A stretch of DNA of 64,000 bases from an uncultured Sinobacteraceae bacterium. GTDB lineage: Bacteria; Pseudomonadota; Gammaproteobacteria; Nevskiales; Nevskiaceae. Under the pieces are notes generated by a model, which did no database searches, had not been told where the DNA came from, and saw only the letters and a program-made list of their open reading frames with translations. The position numbers and the translations under genes were made by a program. The DNA is taken from contig CAIJRD010000002.1 in assembly GCA_903822975.1 (NCBI GenBank), positions 310,001 through 374,000 of the forward strand, written 5' to 3'. Numbering within the stretch: position 1 is the stretch's first letter; each line of letters begins with the position of its first letter. Shown in pieces: positions 27,283 through 34,781 of this stretch.

Positions 27283-28623
27283 TTGGTCAAACGCATATTC
27301 ATCGGCCTTGTCACGCTGGCCGTGCTCGGCATAGCGGGCCTCTTCGTGCTGGCCTGGCGTCCAGCGATTGCGCCTATTGCAAGCCCGACGCCGTCCAGTT
27401 TCGCAGCCGAGCAGATCGCGAAAGGCGCGGTGCTCGCCGGTGCCGGCAATTGCGCGAGTTGCCACAGCGCGCCGGGTGGCGCGCCTTACGCCGGCGGACT
27501 TGGTCTCGATTCCGGCTTCGGCCTGATCTACTCGACCAACATCACGCCGGATGTCGAGACCGGCATCGGCAATTGGTCGCAAGCCGCCTTCATCCGCGCG
27601 ATGCATGAAGGTGTTGCGCGCGACGGTGCGCAGTTGCTGCCGGCCTTTCCGTACACGCACTTCACCCGCGTCAGTGATGACGATCTGAAAGCGCTGTACG
27701 CCTTCCTGATGACGCAGCCGCCGGTCCATGCACCGGCCAAGTCCAACACGTTGCCGTTTCCGCTGAACGTCCGTGCGCTGCAGGCCGGCTGGAAGCTGCT
27801 GTTCTTCCGCAAAGGCCGTTACGAGCCCGAGCCGACCAAGAGTGCCGAATGGAATCGCGGGGCCTACTTGGCTGAAGGATTGGGACACTGCGCGGGCTGT
27901 CATACGCCGCGCAACGCACTGGGTGGCGAGCGCAGTTCGGCCGCCTACGCGGGTGGTCCGATCGATGGCTGGTTGGCGCCGGCACTCACCGCCGCCAATC
28001 CGGCGCCGCTGGCCTGGAACGTCGAAGATCTCTATGCCTATCTGCGCAACGGTGTATCGCCGATGCATGGCGCGGCGGCCGGCTCGATGTTCGATGTGGT
28101 GCACAACGGTCTTGCGAAACTGCCGGATGACGACATTCGTGCGATTGCGATCTATTTTGCCGATCTGAACGGTTCGGCTGCCGCCGAGCCGAAACGTGCG
28201 GAAACACTCGCGCAGACACTCGCACTGGTGCAGCGCGACAGCGATGCCGAAACCGATCCCGGCGCGCGCCTGTATCAGGTGGCCTGCAGTTCCTGCCATT
28301 ACAACGATGCTCAGTTGCAGGCGGCGCGCCCTGCGCTGGCGCTGAGCAGCACGCTGACCGGTCCGGACCCGGCGAACCTGATCCGCGTCGTGCTCGAAGG
28401 CATCGGACGCGACGACAAGATGCCCGGCGTTTATATGCCCGGTTTCGCCGCCGGGCTCAGCGATGCCGATCTGAATGCGCTGGCCAGCTGGTTGCGGCGC
28501 AGCCACGGCATGCAGACGCCGTGGACCAACCTGGCGGCTGCCATCCCGGCTGCACGTAAGGTCGAGACTACGGCGTCGTCGACGCCGGTGAATGCCGACA
28601 CTCAATCCAAGGGTTCACCATGA
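27283..28623 (+). CDS. Triheme cytochrome c subunit of a molybdenum dehydrogenase
   Basis: 446 residues from TTG 27283, chosen because GGGAGA lies 6-7 bases upstream and the protein then opens MVKRIFIGLVTLAVLGIAGL, a membrane anchor or uncleaved signal; GTG 27259 is the alternative. Three heme-binding CxxCH motifs: CASCH, CAGCH and CSSCH, each leading a cytochrome c domain (NITPDVETGIGNWSQAAF; SPMHGAAAGSMFDVV; MPGVYMPGF). This is the architecture of the cytochrome subunit of membrane-bound alcohol/aldehyde dehydrogenases; it would take electrons from the IorAB-like subunits downstream to the respiratory chain. Confidence 0.92.
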   Translation: MVKRIFIGLVTLAVLGIAGLFVLAWRPAIAPIASPTPSSFAAEQIAKGAVLAGAGNCASCHSAPGGAPYAGGLGLDSGFGLIYSTNITPDVETGIGNWSQAAFIRAMHEGVARDGAQLLPAFPYTHFTRVSDDDLKALYAFLMTQPPVHAPAKSNTLPFPLNVRALQAGWKLLFFRKGRYEPEPTKSAEWNRGAYLAEGLGHCAGCHTPRNALGGERSSAAYAGGPIDGWLAPALTAANPAPLAWNVEDLYAYLRNGVSPMHGAAAGSMFDVVHNGLAKLPDDDIRAIAIYFADLNGSAAAEPKRAETLAQTLALVQRDSDAETDPGARLYQVACSSCHYNDAQLQAARPALALSSTLTGPDPANLIRVVLEGIGRDDKMPGVYMPGFAAGLSDADLNALASWLRRSHGMQTPWTNLAAAIPAARKVETTASSTPVNADTQSKGSP

Positions 28624-28648
28624 AGCCGCAGCATGGAGTTGCGTCGCG

Positions 28649-29119
28649 ATGATCACGTTCAATCTCAACGGCAAACCGGTCACGCTGGAGGTCGATGGCG
28701 AGACGCCCTTGCTGTGGGCGATCCGTGACGACCTCGGCTACAAGGGCACCAAGTTTGGCTGTGGTATCGGTATGTGCGGTGCCTGCACCGTGCACCTCGA
28801 TGGCCGCGCGATACGCTCCTGCATCACGCCGGTGGCGGCGATTGCAGGCGCCACCGTCGTCACCATCGAAGGGCTCGATCCGAACGGTCAGCATCCGCTG
28901 CAGAAGGCCTGGGTTGCCACGCAGACGCCGCAGTGCGGCTATTGCCAGTCTGGCCAGATCATGCAGGCGGCGACGCTACTGAAGGATTATCCGAATCCCA
29001 CCGACGCCGATATCGACGCCGTCATGAACGGCAATCTGTGTCGCTGCATGGCGTACGCGCGCATACGCAAGGCGATCAAGCTCGCCGCCGCTGAATTGCG
29101 CGGAGGTGCGCCGGCATGA
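28649..29119 (+). CDS. [2Fe-2S] subunit of a xanthine-dehydrogenase-family enzyme (IorA-like)
   Basis: 156 residues from ATG 28649 (MITFNLNGKPVTLEVDGETP). The plant-type cluster has KFGCGIGMCGACTVHLDG plus a distal Cys in IRSCITPV; the second cluster is CGYCQSGQIM and NLCRCMAYARIRKAI. Two-subunit enzymes of this type include isoquinoline 1-oxidoreductase and periplasmic aldehyde oxidases. Coupled by ATGA overlap with the large subunit. Confidence 0.93.
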   Translation: MITFNLNGKPVTLEVDGETPLLWAIRDDLGYKGTKFGCGIGMCGACTVHLDGRAIRSCITPVAAIAGATVVTIEGLDPNGQHPLQKAWVATQTPQCGYCQSGQIMQAATLLKDYPNPTDADIDAVMNGNLCRCMAYARIRKAIKLAAAELRGGAPA

Positions 29120-31413
29120 GCAAGTTCGACAAATACCAGGGCGAGGCGATGCTCGGCAGCCTGATGTCGCGCCGTGGATTCCTGATCGCCGCGAGCGCAA
29201 CCGGATTCACGCTGGCGTTTGCGCGCGGCGGACACGCTGCCGACGCTGCGACCGACGGCGGCCCCGCATTCGAGCCGACGATCTGGTACCAGATCGATCA
29301 CGCCGGAATCGTCACCGTCAACATCACGCGCGCCGAGATGGGTCAGCACGTCGGCACCGCGCTCGCGCGCATCGTCGCCGACGAGCTCGAAGCGGACTGG
29401 GCATCGGTACGCTTGAACTACGTCGATACCGATCCGAAGTGGGGAATGATGGTCACCGGCGGTAGCTGGTCGGTGTGGCAGAGCTTTCCGTTCCTGAGCC
29501 AGGCGGGTGCGGCCGGGCGCATTGCGCTGATCGAAGAAGGCGCCAAGTTGCTCGGCGTACCGGTCAGCGCCTGCAGCGCACGCGGCGGCAAGGTCATCGC
29601 CGGGTCGAAGTCGATCGGCTATGGCGAGATCGTGCATCGCGGTGCGCTGTCGCGTACGTACAGCGCCGACGAGTTGAAGGCGATGCCGATCAAGGCCGCC
29701 GCCGAGCGTCGATTGATCGGCGCGCCGACGCAGGCGATCGATATTCCGGACAAGACCACCGGCAGCGCACGCTATGGTCTGGATGCCGAAGTGCCGGGCA
29801 TGGTCTACGCGAGACCGAAGCTGCCGCCGACGCGCTACGGCTGCAAGGTCACGTCGATCGACGACAGCGCTGCACGCGGCATCAAGGGTTACCAGAAAGC
29901 GATTGCGCTGGACGATCCTTCTGGCACGGTGCCGGGTTGGGTCGTGGTGCTGGCCGACTCGTTTCACGCCGCCGAGCGCGCCGCCGAAAAGGTCAAGGTC
30001 GTGTGGACCACGCCGGATGCTGCGACGGTCTCCGAACAGAATCTGCTCGATCACGCGGTGAAGCTGATCGAGGATGCCAACATCGGCGCACTCGTGGTCG
30101 AAGACGAGGGCGTGGATCAGGCGTTCAAGTCGGCGAAGACCACACTCGAGCGCAGCTATACCACCAGCACGGTGCTGCACTTCCAGCTGGAACCGGTGAA
30201 TGCACTGGCGTTCCAGAAGGATGGCGTCTGGGAAATCCACACCGGCAACCAATGGCAGTCGCTGATTCTGCCGACCTTGGCGACGGCCTTGGGTGTGGAC
30301 GTCAGCAAGATCGTGCTGCGCACTTATCTGCTCGGCGGTGGCTTCGGCCGGCGCCTGAACGGCGACTACTCGGTGCCGGCCGCACTTGCTTCGAAGGCGA
30401 TCGGACGTCCGGTGAAGCTGGTGTTCACGCGCGCCGACGACGCGCGCTTCGATTCGCCACGGTCAGCTTCCGTGCAGCGTATGTGGATGGCGTTCGGCGA
30501 AGACAACAAGGTGATCGGCATGGAGCATCACGCCTGCGCCGGTTGGCCGACGCAGGTGATGGTGCCGGCGTTCATGCCGAAAGCGAAGAACGGTCAGGCT
30601 TACGATCCGTTCGCGATTTCCGGCGCCGATCACTGGTACACGGTGGGTGCGCAGCGCGTGCGTGCGATTTCCAACGATCTCGCCAACAACAGCTTTCGTC
30701 CGGGCTGGTTGAGATCGGTCGGGCCGGGCTGGACCAACTGGGCGGTCGAGAGCTTCATGGACGAGTGCGCGCATTCGGTCGGTAGCGATCCGCTGGCGTT
30801 TCGGCTGGCGCTGCTCGATGCACAGGGCCGCAACGCCGGCAGTGCGCCGAGTGCGGTCGGCGGTGCTACGCGTCAGGCCGCGGTGCTCAAGCGCGCGGCC
30901 GAGAAAGCCGGCTGGGGCAGTGAGCTGCCGAAGGACACCGGACTCGGCATCGCAACGACGTTCGGCCAGGAACGCGACATGCCGACCTGGAGTGCCTGTG
31001 TTGCGCGCGTGCATGTGAATCGCGCGACCGGCGTGGTCAAGCTGGAGAAGCTGACCTTGGTGGTCGACGCCGGCACCATCGTGCATCCGGATGGCGCGCT
31101 TGCGCAGTGCGAGGGTGCGGCACTGTGGGGCGCGAGCATGGCCTTGCACGAAGGCACCGAATTCGTGAACGGCCAGGTGCGCGATACCAATCTCAACACC
31201 TACACGCCATTGCGCATCCGCGACGTTCCGGAACTCGATATCGAATTCCTCGCCAGCAGCGAGCCGCCGGTCGGTCTCGGCGAGCCCGGCACCACGGTGG
31301 TCGGCCCGGCGATCGGCAACGCGATTTTTGCCGCGGTCGGCGCGAGACTGCGGCACATTCCGATTCGGGCGGATGCAGTGCTGGCCGCATTGAAGGCACC
31401 GAAGGCGGCCTGA
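29116..31413 (+). CDS. Molybdopterin-binding large subunit, IorB-like, Tat-exported
   Basis: 765 residues. A Tat signal (MSRRGFLIAASATGFTLAFA, residues about 17-37) shows that the mature enzyme is periplasmic. Body: NITRAEMGQHVGTALARIVA, VTGGSWSVW, a central domain with TTGSARYGLDAEVPGMVYA, then the molybdopterin part with YLLGGGFGRRLNGDY, NNSFRPGWLRSVGPGWTNWA and the C-terminal VGLGEPGTTVVGPAIGNAIF, whose Glu is the family's catalytic base. Substrate is likely an aldehyde or N-heterocycle; the sequence does not decide. It forms a complete electron path with the two upstream genes. Confidence 0.92.
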   Translation: MSKFDKYQGEAMLGSLMSRRGFLIAASATGFTLAFARGGHAADAATDGGPAFEPTIWYQIDHAGIVTVNITRAEMGQHVGTALARIVADELEADWASVRLNYVDTDPKWGMMVTGGSWSVWQSFPFLSQAGAAGRIALIEEGAKLLGVPVSACSARGGKVIAGSKSIGYGEIVHRGALSRTYSADELKAMPIKAAAERRLIGAPTQAIDIPDKTTGSARYGLDAEVPGMVYARPKLPPTRYGCKVTSIDDSAARGIKGYQKAIALDDPSGTVPGWVVVLADSFHAAERAAEKVKVVWTTPDAATVSEQNLLDHAVKLIEDANIGALVVEDEGVDQAFKSAKTTLERSYTTSTVLHFQLEPVNALAFQKDGVWEIHTGNQWQSLILPTLATALGVDVSKIVLRTYLLGGGFGRRLNGDYSVPAALASKAIGRPVKLVFTRADDARFDSPRSASVQRMWMAFGEDNKVIGMEHHACAGWPTQVMVPAFMPKAKNGQAYDPFAISGADHWYTVGAQRVRAISNDLANNSFRPGWLRSVGPGWTNWAVESFMDECAHSVGSDPLAFRLALLDAQGRNAGSAPSAVGGATRQAAVLKRAAEKAGWGSELPKDTGLGIATTFGQERDMPTWSACVARVHVNRATGVVKLEKLTLVVDAGTIVHPDGALAQCEGAALWGASMALHEGTEFVNGQVRDTNLNTYTPLRIRDVPELDIEFLASSEPPVGLGEPGTTVVGPAIGNAIFAAVGARLRHIPIRADAVLAALKAPKAA

Positions 31414-31427
31414 GACCGGGTGTAGCG

Positions 31428-31442
31428 CTGGCCTGAGGCCAG
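31428..31442 (+). terminator. Small hairpin behind the molybdenum enzyme operon
   Basis: CTGGCC-TGA-GGCCAG, a perfect 6-bp stem 15 bases after the stop. No T-run, so a weak terminator at best. Confidence 0.3.
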
Positions 31443-31557
31443 ATGCGCCGATCGGCCGCAGCATCGCGGTTTGCGGTTTGCGATTTGAGCTTGGCGCGCT
31501 GATGCAAGGTGCCTGGTACGCGGTCGGCGTGCGCAAGCGATGTCTCGCGGCGCGCGA

Positions 31558-32133
31558 TCAGCGCGCAGCCGATTGCGGTGTCTTCACCACCTGCGATACA
31601 TCGAAGCCTTCCGCGGCGGCCTTGGCCATCAGCCTGTCGTAAGTGGCCGCATCGATTTGTGGCTGGCGCGCGAGCAGCCATAGATAGTCGTGGTTCGGCG
31701 TGCCGACCAGCGAGGTCTGGTAATCGGCGTCGAGATCCAGCACCCAGTAGTCGCCCCACACCAGCCACAGCCACGATAGCCAGGCCGGCGCAAAGCGAAC
31801 TTGCAGCCGTGCGGTGCTGCTGCTGTCGGCCTGGCGCGCAACGCCCATCACCGAATCCAGACTGCCGTCGTCGCGGCGACAGACATTCGTCACATCGATC
31901 CTGTCATCGCTACGCAAGGCGTAGCTGGCGACGACATCGCCGCTGCAATGTTTCTGGAAACGGTTCGGCAGTCGTGCAATCTCGTACCAGCGGCCGGTGT
32001 AGCGTTGCAGATCGACATGGTCGACGCTGTGCACGCGCGTGGTATCCGCTTGCGGTGCGCTCGCTGCGAGCGAGCAGAGTAGGCAGAGTAGGCAGAGTAG
32101 GATTAGGGCGTGTGCGCGGCGAGCGTTCGGCAT
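31558..32133 (-). CDS. blc: Lipocalin (Blc-like)
   Basis: 191 residues from ATG 32133. After a signal peptide (ALILLCLLCLLCSLAAS) comes VDLQRYTGRWYEIARLPNRF, the lipocalin SCR1 motif, NVCRRDDG (conserved Cys), LRVRF-type strand LQVRFAPAW, and GDYWVLDLDADYQTSLVGTP (SCR2) with YLWLLAR (SCR3). Bacterial Blc is an outer-membrane lipocalin for lysophospholipids. The Cys in LCLLCS is not in a proper lipobox, so it may be secreted rather than lipidated. A 9-base tandem repeat lies in the signal-peptide codons. Confidence 0.92.
   Translation of the reverse strand: MPNARRAHALILLCLLCLLCSLAASAPQADTTRVHSVDHVDLQRYTGRWYEIARLPNRFQKHCSGDVVASYALRSDDRIDVTNVCRRDDGSLDSVMGVARQADSSSTARLQVRFAPAWLSWLWLVWGDYWVLDLDADYQTSLVGTPNHDYLWLLARQPQIDAATYDRLMAKAAAEGFDVSQVVKTPQSAAR
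32074..32100. repeat. 9-bp tandem repeat in the lipocalin signal peptide
   Basis: Three exact copies of GCAGAGTAG encode a Leu-Leu-Cys triplet repeat on the minus strand. Unit gain or loss keeps frame and changes hydrophobic core length. Confidence 0.8.
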
Positions 32134-32252
32134 TGCATGGATCGATCGGTTGCGATTGATCATTCACCATAGCAGCGGCTGCAGGATGGTGCAGGAAGGT
32201 GCCTGCCGACCGCAGCGGATCGGACCTGGCGCTGCAGCACGAGGAGACGCAC

Positions 32253-32393
32253 ATGCGACATCGACAGCATTCCGATCTCACGGCCATCTGCGTCGTCCCG
32301 CGCGCAGATCCAGGCCGCGCAGCCGCAGGTGCCGACGTGCGCGGCGCGCTCACGCGTCGACGACTGTTCGCTGGCAACCGGGAGATCGCTTGA
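32253..32393 (+). CDS. Possible 46-residue ORF upstream of the GFA gene
   Basis: ATG 32253 has GAGGAGA six bases upstream, and the stop overlaps the next start (TGATG at 32391-32395). The peptide (MRHRQHSDLTAICVVPRADP...) is Arg/Ala-rich with no known domain. Good initiation and coupling signals are the only support. Confidence 0.35.
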   Translation: MRHRQHSDLTAICVVPRADPGRAAAGADVRGALTRRRLFAGNREIA

Positions 32394-32797
32394 TGCCCAT
32401 TCGAACCGCCCGCTGTAGCTGTGGGCAATTGCGCATCCGGGTCGAGGGCGAGCCGCGCGGCGTCGGGGTGTGTCACTGCCTCGCCTGTCAGCAGCGCACC
32501 GGCAGCGCGTTCGCGACGCTGGCGAGTTTTGCCGCGCCCTTTGACGTCGTAGGAACTGCAACCGAGTACGTCCGGGTCGGCGATCGGGGCGCGCGCTTTG
32601 TGTTCAGATTTTGTCCGGTCTGCGGCACCAATCTGTTCCATACCGAAGTGGGCTGCGATGATCGCGTCAGCGTTGCCGTGGGTGCGTTTTGCGATCCCGC
32701 ATTCCCGGCGCCGAGGGTTTCCGTTTTCGACTGCCGTCGGCACCCGTGGGTCACGCTGCCGCCAGGCCTCCGCGTGTTCGACAAAGATCCGACGTGA
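32393..32797 (+). CDS. GFA-family (CENP-V/GFA domain) zinc protein
   Basis: 134 residues from ATG 32393, with GGGAG 8 bases upstream. Zinc-binding cysteines follow the glutathione-dependent formaldehyde-activating (Gfa) fold: RCSCGQLRI, GVCHCLACQQRTGSAF and FCPVCGTNLFH. Most family members are not proven formaldehyde enzymes. The C-terminus RVSVFDCRRHPWVTLP is typical. Confidence 0.9.
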   Translation: MPIRTARCSCGQLRIRVEGEPRGVGVCHCLACQQRTGSAFATLASFAAPFDVVGTATEYVRVGDRGARFVFRFCPVCGTNLFHTEVGCDDRVSVAVGAFCDPAFPAPRVSVFDCRRHPWVTLPPGLRVFDKDPT

Positions 32798-33048
32798 TTG
32801 CAGACTGCGCATGGCGCGGCTCGCCGCCTGATCGGATGGCGATCAAGCCGGATGCTGGGTCGATCGTCGTGTGCGAAGGCCACCGCAATGAATGCGACGG
32901 TCGCTGTGGCGAGACTGCACCGACACGACCCAAAGGAAAGCACGGTTAATTCAATGTCCGAGCGTTGCTCGCATCCTCACGACGATCGAGTGGCTCAACG
33001 CACTCGGGATCGCAGTGATCACTTGGACTTTTTCCAGGACAGAAAAAC

Positions 33049-33471
33049 ATGAGCCCGATTTTCGAAAAACTGAACCTCAAGAATCAGCGCGAGATCGTGG
33101 TGGTCAATGCGCCTGCGTCGTTCGAGCCGGACCTTCGCACGCTCAAAGATGTGCGTGTGCTGCGCGATCCACGCGACGCAGCGGCGATCGACTTCGCCCT
33201 GGTGTTCGCACAGCGCCAGGTCGAAGTCGATGCGATCGCGAAACAACTTGTCGGCAAGGCTGCGGGCGACGCGCTGATTTGGTTCGCCTATCCCAAGGGA
33301 ACCTCGAAGCGGTATCGCTGCGACTTCAATCGCGACACCGGCTGGGACGTGCTGCGCGATGCGGGCTTCGACACGGTCCGGCAGGTCGCAATCGATGAAG
33401 ACTGGTCGGCGCTGCGCTTTCGCCGTATTGCGTACATCAAGTCCAGTAGCAGCGGCAAGACGAAAGCCTGA
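33049..33471 (+). CDS. DUF3052-like conserved protein
   Basis: 140 residues, start ATG with AGGAC upstream. LKNQREIVVVNAPASFEP, DFALVFAQRQVEVDAIA, DALIWFAYPKGTSKRYRC and DFNRDTGWDVL are the conserved parts of the DUF3052 family. Function unknown; cytoplasmic, no signal peptide. Confidence 0.85.
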   Translation: MSPIFEKLNLKNQREIVVVNAPASFEPDLRTLKDVRVLRDPRDAAAIDFALVFAQRQVEVDAIAKQLVGKAAGDALIWFAYPKGTSKRYRCDFNRDTGWDVLRDAGFDTVRQVAIDEDWSALRFRRIAYIKSSSSGKTKA

Positions 33472-33641
33472 GTGCCGATGACGACGATACTGTGCTGCGG
33501 TGTCATGGATCATTCCATTGCAGTAAGCCTGATGCGCCTCATTGGGCAATCGATGGCGATGATCGAGCGCACACAAAAGCATGCGCGCTGGCACACTGGC
33601 GCTCACGTCCAGTTCTGCAGCGTCACTCACAAGCCGCGATT

Positions 33642-34286
33642 TTGAATACTTCGACCCCCGCGTTACGTGCGCCCGACGGCTACGAGCTTGCCAGCCTGCT
33701 GTCGGTGCTGCGGCAGCAGCGGCATCCTTCGCTCGCGAGATTCCCGGACGATCGCGCCGCACTCGAGTTTCTGCTCGACGACTGCTGCATCGCCGTGTTC
33801 GAGCGCTTCCTGGTGGACGAGGACGGCGATCGCGCGGCACAACTGCTGATGGCGATGGACGGCGGCCCGCAAGTCATCGCGAGTGCGAGGCTCGACCCCG
33901 GCGGCTCAGTCTGGCAGTTGAGCTACACCACGCTCGGCGATTTCCTGCCGTACGAGGAACTGTCGCCAGTGGTTTCGAAGTTGCCGCAGCGGCCCGGTCT
34001 TTCGCATGCGGGTCCGCGCGCGCCGGATGAAGATGACTTGCGCGACTTGCTGCGCATGTTCCGTCAGGCCGACGAGCCGTTCCTGATGCAGGCGCTGCCG
34101 AACGATCTGGCGCGGCTGGCCTATCTGCGCGACGACGCCCGCATCGCGATGTTCGATGCGTATCGCGGCGGCGGCTACACCGGGCCACTGGCGCTGATGC
34201 TGTGGCCGGCCGCGCCGCGTGTTTTGACGGCCGCCATTCGCAGCGCGGGTCGATGGCGTTATGCGGGCGGAGAGACGTTCGACTGA
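33642..34286 (+). CDS. Hypothetical protein with an internal duplication
   Basis: About 214 residues from TTG 33642; the start is uncertain (the open frame goes back to GTG 33492 but that part looks non-coding). Not a family I recognise. Two halves of about 80 residues align: ELASLLSVLRQQ / DLRDLLRMFRQA, RFPDDRAALEFLLDD / ALPNDLARLAYLRDD, IAVFERFLV / IAMFDAYRG, AAQLLMAMDGGPQVIASAR / PLALMLWPAAPRVLTAAIR, VWQL / RWRY. No signal peptide or membrane segment. Confidence 0.7.
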   Translation: MNTSTPALRAPDGYELASLLSVLRQQRHPSLARFPDDRAALEFLLDDCCIAVFERFLVDEDGDRAAQLLMAMDGGPQVIASARLDPGGSVWQLSYTTLGDFLPYEELSPVVSKLPQRPGLSHAGPRAPDEDDLRDLLRMFRQADEPFLMQALPNDLARLAYLRDDARIAMFDAYRGGGYTGPLALMLWPAAPRVLTAAIRSAGRWRYAGGETFD

Positions 34287-34781
34287 GACATTCGACCGAG
34301 ACGTTCGGTTTGCACTGAACGTCAGGCGTGTTGGTTCGGGGCAGGACACGCGCCTTGTCACTGCAGGCTTGCGCTGATCGTGCTGGCTCGACATGCACGA
34401 CGCCGGTGACCGAATCCGATGATGGATGACGTTGGAGTCGTGGCCAACATTGCGTGCGGGCCGCAATCGAATGGCTCTCGGTGAATGCGAGCCGCAGTCG
34501 AATTGGATCATCTTCGGATTGCATCGGTATTGTCGTCGCGCATCGCGCTCGTCTTGGTGCGGAGCGCGCATCAACGGCGCCGAAGCCTGGCGTCTATCGC
34601 GTTGTCGAAAAGCTGGCGTTGTTGAAAAGCTCGCGGAGCGCTCGCGGACGCTTGCGAATGTAGGCACCGTTGACTGTCCGTTCAGGTGCCCGATGCTGCC
34701 GCTGCGCGGCTGGCAAAAAGTTCGTGCGCTCAAGGCTGTTATACATTAACGTTACAACATAACGTAGATCGGGTACCGGGA
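34287..34781. other. Intergenic region upstream of the M23 gene
   Basis: 495 bases without a credible gene. Contains a 17-base direct repeat (GCGTTGTYGAAAAGCT at 34599-34615 and 34616-34631) and the tandem boxes at 34738-34763. Confidence 0.55.
34738..34763. promoter_or_regulatory. Two tandem GTTA-N5-TAAC boxes before the M23 gene
   Basis: GTTATACATTAAC and GTTACAACATAAC abut exactly (13-base period). The second sits inside a perfect 17-base palindrome ACGTTA-N5-TAACGT and differs by one base from GTTATAACATAAC, the core of proteobacterial Zur boxes as I know them. A -10-like TATACA (34740-34745) lies inside the first box, so binding would block transcription. Confidence 0.5.
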
